Source: CAZODA01 sp964578485 (lineage in GTDB: Bacteria; Bacteroidota; Bacteroidia; Bacteroidales; Marinilabiliaceae). Taken from it: a DNA stretch of 64,000 nucleotides. The DNA lies in NCBI GenBank assembly GCA_964578485.1, contig CAZODA010000011.1, positions 12,057-76,056 on the forward strand. Reading direction: 5' to 3'. The stretch's first letter is position 1; every line of letters starts with the position of its first letter. Positions 6,041 to 14,576 of this stretch are shown here, piece by piece. Under the pieces are notes generated by a model that searched no databases, was not told where the DNA came from, and was given only the letters and a program-made list of their open reading frames with translations. The translations under genes were made by a program, and so were the position numbers.

Positions 6041-8122
6041 TTAATCATAAAAATTCCATGATATACCAAATCTTATTTCTCGGGGATTAGCAGGATAACT
6101 TATAGTATGGAAAAAATTATTGTTGGGAATACCTTCATTTACATGATCAATTTTAATGAATATCCTGGCCCTTTTTAATTGCATATTTAGAAAAACATCC
6201 ACAAAGGGATAATCCCCTACCTTTCTTATGTCTTGTGCATAAAACTGTCCTGTTGCCGGCATGTAGGCCGGTGCATACCATTTTGAATTATATCTTAGAT
6301 CAAATCCTAACTGAAAAAAGAGTACTTTATAAAGAGTGTTCTCATAGTAAAAAGAACTGTAAATCGACCACTCAGGAAGCGGCACTATATTAGAATGGCT
6401 GCTAAGCTGATATAAAACAGTATTGTGGTTATTAAAATTCCCTAAAGAGAAGTGTTTTAAAAGCCGTATTTCTAAAAGTTTAATCAAAGCATTTGTCTGT
6501 GCTGGCATTGCTTCATTGTTCCAGTAGAAATAGTCGTTTATGAACCTTGTTTCAGCAGTCAACTCAAATCTTCTGGTTGGAATTAAAGCCCCTCCTTTTA
6601 TGCGCAATGTTTTTACCTGAGTGAAACGCTCATTCCATATAAAGTGATTTGAAGTATAACGATTTTGAAAAAATCCTGGACTGATAAGATAAAGTCCACC
6701 ATCAGCAAAAATCCCGGCAGTATCTTTTTTTATCCTAAAATTGCTATTTATAGCTCCTGTTAATTCGGAATCACCGGCTCTGTATCCTTGAAAATACAAT
6801 TTCATTCCTGCATTCCATTTAAATATTTCGCCAAGATTTTTAAATAGCTGACCTCCTATTAAGGTTGATGTTAATGTTGAGTCGCCATATATATAGGTTG
6901 GGGGAGTTTTTGCATCTCCTTTTTCAAGCGGAATCACAGGAAATTTAAAAACTTCAATATCGTTTGTAATAAATGCTCTTAATCCGAATTGTAGAATGGG
7001 GTTCGCCTCTTCATTAAATTTTAATTGAAAAGTATTTTTTATTGAGGTATAATAAAGATAATCACGAGTTTGTGTAGTATCAATAAAAATATTTTTATAA
7101 AATGGTAGGTCTGAAACTACATAATATTGTGGCAGGTCCTCAATTCTGTGTTTACGTCTATTTCTATCTAAATGGAAGCTATGTAAAGCTGTTCCGACCG
7201 GAAGTTTTAATTCTTCATCGCTTCTTCGGCTTATTGTTACATTGCCAATATTAAGAGCTTGATTTATATATAATTGATGGTTGTCAATTCGGTTTGTAGC
7301 GGTATAAAAATTAACCGGAATGTTTTCTTTTTGTTCGTAATTATAGGTTTGAGGATTGAAAATATAATCGTCATCAACAATTCCGGCATTTTCGTTCTGG
7401 TCGGTTTTGTTATACACATAAGATCCATGTACCTCGTATTTGTTACCCGAGTAGCTTGAAAAAAATCTAAAATGACGGTTATCTACTCTTTGTGCTTCAT
7501 ATTTTCCGATGGAAGATATTAATTTATAATCAAAGCCTGCATTCCATTGTTTGTTGATGTTTTGGGTAAACAAAACTCCTGCTACTTCTTCTGATCTTCG
7601 TTTGGGACTGCTATATTGATAATAAAGATTAGTATAGGGGGTATAGGTATTGTAATAACGCCATGAATCAGGTTGTTTAAAAAAATTACTCAGATTATCT
7701 GCAAATAAGAAGCGGCTGTATAGGGGCATTTCTGAAACCATTGCAGCTTTCCAGGGTGCACCTGTATTTCCTAACTGGACATTAGCCTGCGCCTCTTTAT
7801 AGGCAGGGTTATGTATTTGAAAACTTTGAGAAAGAGTGTCTATCGGTATTGTATCTTTTCGACTACCCGTATCTTTTAAAAGCCAGTTTTTTATTTTATG
7901 ACTACTTGTTGGCTTTTCATGTGATTCATCTATGGTAGTATCATCAACATCTAAGTTTTCACCAGAATTCGACAGCAGCATGTCGGGATCTTCTTCCCAA
8001 ACTTGCTCGCTATATGATGACAAATGCCTGCTCAGGTGTTTTTCTTTTGTAAGAGCCTGAACATCAGTCGTTGTAGTGGCTGAGTATATAATAACTAATA
8101 TTGAAAGCAGAATTTTTCTCAT
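6041..8122 (-). CDS. putative outer membrane porin (Bacteroidota Porin_10-like)
   Basis: A protein of 693 residues from the ATG at 8122 (the frame also opens at a TTG at 8131, less likely). The N-terminus MRKILLSILVIIYSATTTTD is a signal peptide. After a low-complexity linker (about 40-95), the remainder is rich in alternating aromatic beta strands and ends in FGISWNFYD, with a C-terminal aromatic pattern typical of outer membrane barrels. The layout matches the large 'putative porin' family of Bacteroidota. TATATTTG (8136-8129 on the - strand) sits 6 bases before the ATG and may be a -7 box, which would make the message almost leaderless. The gene stands alone, with its 3' end facing the cassette-like array. 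Confidence 0.75.
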   Translation of the reverse strand: MRKILLSILVIIYSATTTTDVQALTKEKHLSRHLSSYSEQVWEEDPDMLLSNSGENLDVDDTTIDESHEKPTSSHKIKNWLLKDTGSRKDTIPIDTLSQSFQIHNPAYKEAQANVQLGNTGAPWKAAMVSEMPLYSRFLFADNLSNFFKQPDSWRYYNTYTPYTNLYYQYSSPKRRSEEVAGVLFTQNINKQWNAGFDYKLISSIGKYEAQRVDNRHFRFFSSYSGNKYEVHGSYVYNKTDQNENAGIVDDDYIFNPQTYNYEQKENIPVNFYTATNRIDNHQLYINQALNIGNVTISRRSDEELKLPVGTALHSFHLDRNRRKHRIEDLPQYYVVSDLPFYKNIFIDTTQTRDYLYYTSIKNTFQLKFNEEANPILQFGLRAFITNDIEVFKFPVIPLEKGDAKTPPTYIYGDSTLTSTLIGGQLFKNLGEIFKWNAGMKLYFQGYRAGDSELTGAINSNFRIKKDTAGIFADGGLYLISPGFFQNRYTSNHFIWNERFTQVKTLRIKGGALIPTRRFELTAETRFINDYFYWNNEAMPAQTNALIKLLEIRLLKHFSLGNFNNHNTVLYQLSSHSNIVPLPEWSIYSSFYYENTLYKVLFFQLGFDLRYNSKWYAPAYMPATGQFYAQDIRKVGDYPFVDVFLNMQLKRARIFIKIDHVNEGIPNNNFFHTISYPANPREIRFGISWNFYD

Positions 8123-8302
8123 GCTTGGCAAATATATTGAAAATTAAAATAACTGAGCTCACCAAAATCAGATTGCTTTTTTCATTTTTTTAAAATTTGA
8201 ATATATCATATTTAAATTGTTTTTACTGCATTAGAATAAATTGTAATTTTAAATAATCTTTTTTAAAGTTTTATGAAAAGTGAATTTAAAACAAAGTAAA
8301 TT

Positions 8303-8827
8303 ATGGCCTTGATAAAGTCAGTGAGGGGATTTACTCCCGTGATAGGTAAAAATGTATTCTTAGCTGATAATGCCACCATTATTGGTGATGTAATTATTGG
8401 TGATAATTGTAGTATTTGGTTTAATGCGGTTTTAAGAGGCGATGTTAATCCTATTAGAATTGGGAACAGGGTGAATATACAGGATGGAGCCGTATTACAC
8501 ACTTTATATAAAAAATCCGTCGTCGAAATAGGAGATGATGTTTCGATAGGGCATAATGTAACCATACACGGAGCTAAAATTGAATCTTATTCACTGATTG
8601 GGATAGGATCAACAATTTTGGATCATGCAATTATTGGAAGCAATTCAATTATTGCAGCTAATTCTTTGGTATTAACTGGGACTATTGTAGAATCCGGTAC
8701 AATTTATGGCGGAATTCCCGCAAAAAAAATCAAAGATATTGAGCCGGAACAAACTAGGGAAATGATACTGCGAATTGCAGAAAATTATTTAATGTATGCA
8801 GCTTGGTATAATCAAAATGAAGATTAA
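8303..8827 (+). CDS. gamma-carbonic anhydrase-like hexapeptide-repeat protein
   Basis: A 174-residue left-handed beta-helix protein. Hexapeptide repeats such as IIGDVIIGDNCSIWFNAVLR (about 26-45) run to about residue 140, followed by an amphipathic C-terminal helix. H66, H84 (SIGHN) and H89 (TIHG) are placed as the three zinc ligands of the YrdA/Cam type. It probably acts as a homotrimer with metal at the subunit interfaces; whether it has carbonic anhydrase activity or serves another acyl- or CoA-linked role is not settled for this family. It converges on murI with only 4 bases between the stops. Confidence 0.88.
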   Translation: MALIKSVRGFTPVIGKNVFLADNATIIGDVIIGDNCSIWFNAVLRGDVNPIRIGNRVNIQDGAVLHTLYKKSVVEIGDDVSIGHNVTIHGAKIESYSLIGIGSTILDHAIIGSNSIIAANSLVLTGTIVESGTIYGGIPAKKIKDIEPEQTREMILRIAENYLMYAAWYNQNED

Positions 8828-8831
8828 TAAA

Positions 8832-9662
8832 TTAGAGTGATGACTCAATTCGTTCAGCTTTAATTTTTTGCTTGATGAATAGTTCTGCAGTTTGTTCAAA
8901 TTTTTCAAGTGATTCTGAAGTATAAAAATGGCGTGAACCATTTTTAGATATTCTTTCATTCATTTCAGGATGTCGGGATAGATAATTATCAAGACTTTTT
9001 GCGACAATTTTTCCTTGTTCCAGAATTTTAATGTCTTCCTTAAGATATTGTTTAATAAGCGGAATTAATAGGGGATAATGAGTACAGCCCAGAATGATAG
9101 TATCAATTTTTGGATCTTGTCGGAAAAGATTTTCCAAATTTTTTTTAACAAAATAGTGGGCACCCGGTGAAAGGTGTTCATTATTTTCTACCAGAGGGAC
9201 CCACATAGGGCAGGCCTCTTGTGTCACTATTATATTTGGGTGCATTTTTTTAATTTCCAAAGGATATGATTCTGATGTAATAGTTCCGCTTGTTCCAAGG
9301 ATACCAACATGTTTAGTTTGGCTGATATTCCCAAGTTCTTCAACACTTGGGCGTATAACTCCCAATACTCTGCGTGAGGGGAATGTTTTTGGCAGATCTT
9401 CCCTTTGTATGGTTCTTAGTGCCCTTGCTGATGCAGTATTGCATGCCAATATTATCAAGGGCGCTCCTAAATCAAATAGTTTTAAAACGGCTTCGCGTGT
9501 ATATTTATAAACAACTTCAAAAGAGCGACTTCCATATGGTGACCTTGCATTATCGCCATAGTATATAAAATCAAAAGTTGGAAAATACTCCAACAAATGA
9601 CTTAGTACAGTAAGTCCTCCATATCCTGAATCAAAAACTGCTATTGGGCCTGTTGATTGCAT
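8832..9662 (-). CDS. murI: glutamate racemase
   Basis: A 276-residue cytoplasmic enzyme that converts L-glutamate to D-glutamate for peptidoglycan. The motif FDSGYGG (10-16) gives D11 and S12, ACNTASA (73-79) provides catalytic C74 and LGCTHYPLL (191-199) provides C193, the two-cysteine mechanism of the family. Length is normal. It lies downstream of the ompH genes on the same strand, the usual Bacteroidales neighbourhood, but a terminator-like hairpin at 9877-9907 separates them. Confidence 0.96.
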   Translation of the reverse strand: MQSTGPIAVFDSGYGGLTVLSHLLEYFPTFDFIYYGDNARSPYGSRSFEVVYKYTREAVLKLFDLGAPLIILACNTASARALRTIQREDLPKTFPSRRVLGVIRPSVEELGNISQTKHVGILGTSGTITSESYPLEIKKMHPNIIVTQEACPMWVPLVENNEHLSPGAHYFVKKNLENLFRQDPKIDTIILGCTHYPLLIPLIKQYLKEDIKILEQGKIVAKSLDNYLSRHPEMNERISKNGSRHFYTSESLEKFEQTAELFIKQKIKAERIESSL

Positions 9663-9876
9663 AATGCTTTTTTAATGAGAAGCACTAAAATAATTATTTC
9701 TTCAATACTTTTGTCTTTAGCCTACAATATAAATTTCTTTAACTTATTATTTCCCTAATTAGTGCTAGTATGATTTGAAGAATTAATTATAAATCATCTG
9801 TATGCTTATTGAGTTTGTAAAATGGCGACCTTAATTTTATAGGCCATTATGTTTTGATAAAGCAGCATAAATAAAA

Positions 9877-9907
9877 AAGCTGCCTGATTTTCAAAATAAG
9901 ACAGCTT
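9877..9907 (-). terminator. hairpin terminator after the ompH genes
   Basis: AAGCTGCCT (9877-9885) pairs with AGACAGCTT (9899-9907), 8 of 9 positions, and the A-run just left of it supplies a U-run for transcripts on the - strand. A competing arm AGCAGC at 9861-9866 can pair with GCTGC at 9879-9883 instead. It would end the ompH transcript before murI. Confidence 0.6.
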
Positions 9908-9936
9908 CTTTATTATATAAATATTATCTGTTTAAT

Positions 9937-10449
9937 TTAATTTATTCCAAGTTCTTTTTTTACCAATGGTCCACAATCGACACTTGCATCGGAATGATAT
10001 AATACAACTTGTGAACTAATGTCGAAAATATATATAAAGTTGTTTTCTGCACCTACGTTATCAATTGCTTTTTGTAATTTTTCAAGTATAGGTTGATACA
10101 GCTCTTGTTCTTTCCTTGATAATGTTTGTTGGGCCAAATTTTGATAGTTTTGCAAGCGTTGCTCAATATCCTGAATTTCTTTTTCCATAGTTGTCCTTAT
10201 CAGATCAGGCATAGTTTCACGTTCTGCAAGATATTCACGAAATTTTCTTTCGTGCTCTTCGCTCATCACCTGCATACGATTTTGAAGGGTTTGTGCTTCT
10301 TGCTGTAACTTTTGGTCGGCTTCCTGTTTTTCAGGCATAATAGTTATTAATTCCTGCATGTTGAGATGTCCGAATTTCAACTCTTGAGCAGATATTAATG
10401 GTGTAATCATAAAAAGAGTGATTACCGAAAGAAAATTTATTAATTTCAT
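9937..10449 (-). CDS. OmpH/Skp-family periplasmic chaperone, paralogue 1
   Basis: A 170-residue protein with signal peptide (about 1-21, ending SAQ) followed by LKFGHLNMQELITIMPEKQE, the typical OmpH start. A long charged, glutamine-rich segment (about 45-125) forms the coiled-coil arms that cradle unfolded outer membrane proteins between the inner membrane and BamA. The C-terminus IYIFDISSQVVLYHSD is the second half of the trimeric body. It is the last of three consecutive paralogues on the - strand, upstream of murI. Confidence 0.9.
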   Translation of the reverse strand: MKLINFLSVITLFMITPLISAQELKFGHLNMQELITIMPEKQEADQKLQQEAQTLQNRMQVMSEEHERKFREYLAERETMPDLIRTTMEKEIQDIEQRLQNYQNLAQQTLSRKEQELYQPILEKLQKAIDNVGAENNFIYIFDISSQVVLYHSDASVDCGPLVKKELGIN

Positions 10450-10521
10450 ATTATTTCATTTTTTGAATATACTTAAAGCAAATCATGAATTATTTCATGC
10501 AAGTTTTAATATTTTTTGTTT

Positions 10522-11037
10522 TTAAATTCCTAATTTTTCTTTTACAAGTGGTGTTACGTCAGTGCTTAAATTTGATTGAAACACAGTAAGTCCCGAATTA
10601 ACTTCAAAGATATATAAATAGCCGTTGTCATCTCCAACTTCTTTTATTACACTAAAAAGTTTATTTAAAACAGGAATTTGTAATTCTTCCTGTTTCATTT
10701 GTAAGGTTTGTTGAGCATTTACATAAAACTCCTGAACCCTTTGCTGTATTTCTGAATATTCTTGTTCTTTCGACTGCCTTTGTTCGGCAGTATATGTTTC
10801 ATAATTTTTTTCGTATTCAAGCTCTATATTATTCAGTTCTTCCCTCATGGCAGTAAACTGGTTCTCAAGAGTTGTGGCTTCCTCATCCATTATTTTGCTG
10901 ATGTTCTGATATTCGGGCATTAACAGAATGATATCTGCAACATTTACATGTCCAAATTTTAGATTTTGAGAATAAATCGTAAAGGAACTTATAAATATGC
11001 CAAGGATGGCCAATCCTGTAATCCTTTTTATTTTCAT
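10522..11037 (-). CDS. OmpH/Skp-family periplasmic chaperone, paralogue 2
   Basis: A 171-residue exported protein with signal peptide (about 1-23, ending YSQ), then LKFGHVNVADIILLMPEYQN and a coiled-coil centre (about 50-130) rich in E, Q and K. The C-terminal GYLYIFEVNSGLTVFQSN parallels the neighbouring paralogue, so the two are probably an old tandem duplication; they differ at most positions. It would deliver unfolded outer membrane proteins to BamA. It is 72 bases from paralogue 1 and 16 bases from paralogue 3, which suggests one transcript. Confidence 0.9.
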   Translation of the reverse strand: MKIKRITGLAILGIFISSFTIYSQNLKFGHVNVADIILLMPEYQNISKIMDEEATTLENQFTAMREELNNIELEYEKNYETYTAEQRQSKEQEYSEIQQRVQEFYVNAQQTLQMKQEELQIPVLNKLFSVIKEVGDDNGYLYIFEVNSGLTVFQSNLSTDVTPLVKEKLGI

Positions 11038-11053
11038 TGAATTTTAATTTTAT

Positions 11054-11563
11054 TTATTTTTTATGACCCAATCTTTCTAAAACCTGGTTACTTCTGTCAT
11101 GCTTAGGATCCAGGTATAATAATCCGCTTGCTAAATCAAATACTGCAGCCAAATCCTCTTCTCTTGCCATGTCCCTTATAACTGAAGTTATCTGTTCCTG
11201 AATAGGTTGGATTAAACTTTTTTGTTGTTTGGCCATTTCACCCTCTTCGCTAAAGTATTTGTGTTGCAGCAACTTAGCTTCTTTCTCTTTTTCAATAATT
11301 TCATCCTCCCGGCTGATACGCATCTCATTCGAAAGAAATACACTTTCTTTTTGGTAATTCTGATACATCCGGGCAACTTCCTGATATATGGCTTCAATTT
11401 CAGCTTGCCAGTTCTGAGACATCTGATTTAATTGCTCCTGAGCTGCTTGATATGCCGGTATATTTCGTAAAACATACTCCGTATCAACAAATGCATACTT
11501 TTGACTCCATACATTAATATGCATTGCACATAGGGCCAGCAAAATTAAAATTGTTTTTTTCAT
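11054..11563 (-). CDS. OmpH/Skp-family periplasmic chaperone, paralogue 3
   Basis: A 169-residue exported protein with signal peptide (about 1-20, ending VWSQ) followed by KYAFVDTEYVLRNIPAYQAA, the OmpH/Skp head, a long coiled coil (about 42-125) and a short C-terminal body segment (AAVFDLASGLLYLDP). It is first in the three-gene set. In related genomes this position normally follows bamA directly; here a 21-kb locus of opposite strand lies upstream, so the set must carry its own promoter within 11564-11700. TATTTTTG (11630-11623, - strand) is a possible -7 box without a clear -33 box. Confidence 0.9.
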   Translation of the reverse strand: MKKTILILLALCAMHINVWSQKYAFVDTEYVLRNIPAYQAAQEQLNQMSQNWQAEIEAIYQEVARMYQNYQKESVFLSNEMRISREDEIIEKEKEAKLLQHKYFSEEGEMAKQQKSLIQPIQEQITSVIRDMAREEDLAAVFDLASGLLYLDPKHDRSNQVLERLGHKK

Positions 11564-12233
11564 AAGAAAAATATTTTCAATGTTTATGATCTTTTGGCGC
11601 TTGCTACAAGATATTTTAGCAACAAAAATATTAAAAAAACTTTAATGCACCATTAACATGTATATATATTAATTTACTTATTGCAAAAACTGAACCATAA
11701 TTATACATACTTTTAAAATCCTGTCCTAAAGTTTCTATCAGTTTAAAATTAAATTCTTAAATCATTATCAAGCTCCTTCACTGTGTTGATGGCTATTAGA
11801 TACTTATAAATAACAAAGGCCTTTTATTCTCCTACACTATTTTTGAGAACAAATGCTTATGATATTTTTATTGCTAATAATTTTACAATTGAATGGCATT
11901 TGTTTAGTGCAATTCGGTTTAAAAAAATGAAAATAATTCTTGCAATACAGCAATGAGTAAGTTTTGTTGCAAGTTCTAATAATAAAAGTACTGATGACTG
12001 TTAATTTATAGACACACAATGTATCAAAAAGTTAAAAAGAAGTCTCATTTTGTGCATTGATAATTCATCAATTCGTGTTAACTTTCATGAATATTCTATA
12101 AAAATTCAAAAAAGCTCTTTTGAGCATATTGAAGTATAATTGCATACAAATGGCCATAACATCGTCTGTACATTTCAGTTCAAGAGTTTCGGCTATTATT
12201 CTTGGATCCCCTTACCTCACGGTACAGCAAATC

Positions 12234-12246
12234 AATGACAGTCATT
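12234..12246. promoter_or_regulatory. 13-bp perfect palindrome, candidate regulator site
   Basis: AATGAC, A, GTCATT forms a perfect palindrome with a one-base centre. It ends 12 bases upstream of the candidate -33 element of the fasciclin/SusCD locus, a usual place for an activator. No regulator gene lies in the locus, so the binding protein would be encoded elsewhere. Confidence 0.35.
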
Positions 12247-12258
12247 TGTGATTTTTTG

Positions 12259-12293
12259 TTTGGTATAGCCCAAAATAGCAGTGATTAGTTTTG
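12259..12293 (+). promoter_or_regulatory. candidate promoter of the fasciclin/SusCD locus
   Basis: TTTG at 12259-12262 and TAGTTTTG at 12286-12293 match the Bacteroidota -33 and -7 boxes, with a spacer of 23 bases, slightly longer than the common 19-21. A start near 12300 would leave a leader of about 35 bases before the ATG at 12335. Confidence 0.4.
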
Positions 12294-12334
12294 TTATTTA
12301 AACACTATAAATGAGGTTTTTAATACTTTAAGCG

Positions 12335-14563
12335 ATGATAAGATTCAAGTGGATATTATTCAGAATTTTCCTCGTCTTCTCGGTGCTTATGATTGTAGCA
12401 TCTTGTGAGAAGGAACTTGACAAGTATTATGAGGTTCCCGACTGGCTCAAAGGGAATGTTTGGGAGGTTTTGAGTAAAAGTGGGGAGCATTCTCTTTTTC
12501 TTGAAGCCATAGAAAGAGCAGGTTATAAGGAAATGATTAGTGGCCGCGGTATTATTACGGTAGTGGCTCCCGATGATAATGCTTTTCATGAGTATCTCAA
12601 TAACAAGGGTTATGGGTCTGTTGGAGAGATAGCTATGGGAGAGCTCAGGAAAATGGTAGGCTACCATATTGTGTATTATGCCTTTGATCAAGCAAAGTTT
12701 GCCAATTACCGTCCTGAAGGATCAACTGCCTATGATGAACAGATTACCGATGCCGGTCTATATTTTAAATTCAGGACAAAAAGTGCTACTGAAATTACTG
12801 AATACCGTGATTTCACAGTGCCAACGGCTGAAACTCCTCCTCTGAGAAAAGTATATCACAAGGAGCGTTTTTTGCCGGTGTTATCATCTTATCTTTTTGA
12901 TACAAAAGGAATTGATCCAATTGCGAATTATGAATATTTTTATTCAGGAAGTAATTGGACGGGAGAGCAGGGTAGATTTAATATATCTAATGCATCGGTA
13001 AGAGAATACGGCATTATTGCTGATAATGGCTATGTATATGTTGTAGATCAAGTGTTGGAGCCCTTGGAAACTATTTATAATGTACTGGATGCCAATGACA
13101 ATTTCAGTATTTTTAAGGAGATTTATGATCGTTTCATTGACTTTCAATATAACGAGGATTTATCGCAAAATTATGGTCAGGGGGATTCATTGTTTCTTTA
13201 TTATCATGTAGATCTTCCGAAGATTGCTTCTGAGTGGTCTTATAATGGCGAAGGAGGTTTACCCGATTATGCTGATCTGGCCACTCTTTCTCGTGAATCT
13301 AACAATGTCTTTGCCCCTATCAATAGTTCTATTCTTGATTTTTACGACTCCTTCTGGAGTGATTATTATGATGGTTTGGAATCAGTTCATTTTTTACCAA
13401 TAAAATATTTGCTTGATAATCACGTACATGAAGGAGACATTGTTTTTCCGGAGGAGATCAATCGCGGACGTGTGATTACAAAGTATGGAAACCCTGTTGA
13501 TTTTAATCCTGAGGATGTATCGCTAAAGGCAATGTGTAATAATGGAACTTTATATGGGCTTGACAATCTCATGGTTCCCAGAATGTTTGAAAGTGTGACG
13601 GCTTCGGCATTTCAGAGGCCTGAGTTTAGAATGTTTTTGCACATGATGGATCAAACTTCTATGGTACAGCCCTTAATGTCTGAAGATTTTGAGTTTAACA
13701 TGTTTTTACCTGACGATCATATTATTCAGGGTAACTCTTCGATTGAAGGCCGCATGATGCTTTATCAGAATCTGAATCCCAATAAATTTGGCATGCAATC
13801 CATTCAAATTGAAGGAGATGATGTTCCTTGGACAGCTATGAATCTTGGAACAATGACTGCTTTTGTTCGTAATCATGTTACCAATAAGATGATGACCAAA
13901 GTTGATAATCTAAAAGTGTTGAAAACGCTAAATTCGTTTCAATATTTATTGGTAGAAGATGATCAATTTATTTATTCTTCAGATATATACAATAATTATA
14001 AAGATAGTCCTTCAGCTTTTACAAAAATCACCGAACACTACAATGGGACTTCCTTACGATTAACCGGCACTGATGATCGTGCTTTAACACAGGATTTCTC
14101 CTTGTTTAAAAATCAATTGATATATAACACCCCCTCTGATTTGAGTTATTTTGAGCAATTGTGCCGCGCAGGAGGCTTCCTTACTTCTGCTTTGCCTTTT
14201 AGCTTTTTACTCGGTGAACGTTTTATAGTGTTTGCACCTACTGAAGAAGCAATATTGGATGGATTTGCAAGTATTCCATCGCAGCCTTCTGCCATTGGTG
14301 CATATATGAGATATTATTTTGTTAGTGTCAATGAAAGTCGTTTGGGTGATTATCCATTTCCGGGGGCTGGTATAGAGGGTGAGTTAATTACTTATGGACA
14401 AGTGGATAGTGATACCCGGGCTGTATTAACATTGATTGATAATGGCGACCAGCTCCAGGTAATGGATGCCAAAGGTAATATTGTAAATGTTTTAGAAGTA
14501 TTTCCGAGAATTTATGGCGATGGAGCCGTGTATATGATTGACGGATTGCTGGAGTTTCAATAA
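12335..14563 (+). CDS. fasciclin (FAS1)-repeat outer membrane lipoprotein
   Basis: A 742-residue lipoprotein with hydrophobic signal and lipobox MIVASC (cysteine near residue 24). Four FAS1-like units can be traced: about 38-245 (ISGRGIITVVAPDDNAFHEY), 245-415, 415-545 (FEFNMFLPDDHII) and 590-740 (GERFIVFAPTEEAILDG). The signature is a T-x-F-x-P-x-D/E-x-A pattern near each unit's start. FAS1 domains mediate adhesion or ligand binding. Here the protein opens a SusC/SusD operon, so a surface glycan-binding role like that of SusE/SusF is the best inference. The next gene starts 13 bases on. Confidence 0.8.
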   Translation: MIRFKWILFRIFLVFSVLMIVASCEKELDKYYEVPDWLKGNVWEVLSKSGEHSLFLEAIERAGYKEMISGRGIITVVAPDDNAFHEYLNNKGYGSVGEIAMGELRKMVGYHIVYYAFDQAKFANYRPEGSTAYDEQITDAGLYFKFRTKSATEITEYRDFTVPTAETPPLRKVYHKERFLPVLSSYLFDTKGIDPIANYEYFYSGSNWTGEQGRFNISNASVREYGIIADNGYVYVVDQVLEPLETIYNVLDANDNFSIFKEIYDRFIDFQYNEDLSQNYGQGDSLFLYYHVDLPKIASEWSYNGEGGLPDYADLATLSRESNNVFAPINSSILDFYDSFWSDYYDGLESVHFLPIKYLLDNHVHEGDIVFPEEINRGRVITKYGNPVDFNPEDVSLKAMCNNGTLYGLDNLMVPRMFESVTASAFQRPEFRMFLHMMDQTSMVQPLMSEDFEFNMFLPDDHIIQGNSSIEGRMMLYQNLNPNKFGMQSIQIEGDDVPWTAMNLGTMTAFVRNHVTNKMMTKVDNLKVLKTLNSFQYLLVEDDQFIYSSDIYNNYKDSPSAFTKITEHYNGTSLRLTGTDDRALTQDFSLFKNQLIYNTPSDLSYFEQLCRAGGFLTSALPFSFLLGERFIVFAPTEEAILDGFASIPSQPSAIGAYMRYYFVSVNESRLGDYPFPGAGIEGELITYGQVDSDTRAVLTLIDNGDQLQVMDAKGNIVNVLEVFPRIYGDGAVYMIDGLLEFQ

Positions 14564-14576
14564 TGAGAATTGAGTA

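Larger units (their letters stand above)
11564..12334. other. 771-base intergenic junction between ompH set and PUL-like locus
   Basis: This AT-rich stretch separates divergent gene sets. I see no credible gene: the short open frames have no family resemblance and no fitting start context. Its right end holds the candidate operator and promoter of the fasciclin/SusCD locus (12234-12293). Its left end must contain the ompH promoter. No terminal inverted repeats, transposase remnant or tRNA was seen, so the way the right-hand locus arrived is not visible. Confidence 0.6.

Noticed and set aside
11837..12019. 60-residue - strand frame in the ompH-PUL junction
   Set aside because: Low-complexity, cysteine-rich composition, no recognisable start context and no resemblance to any family.
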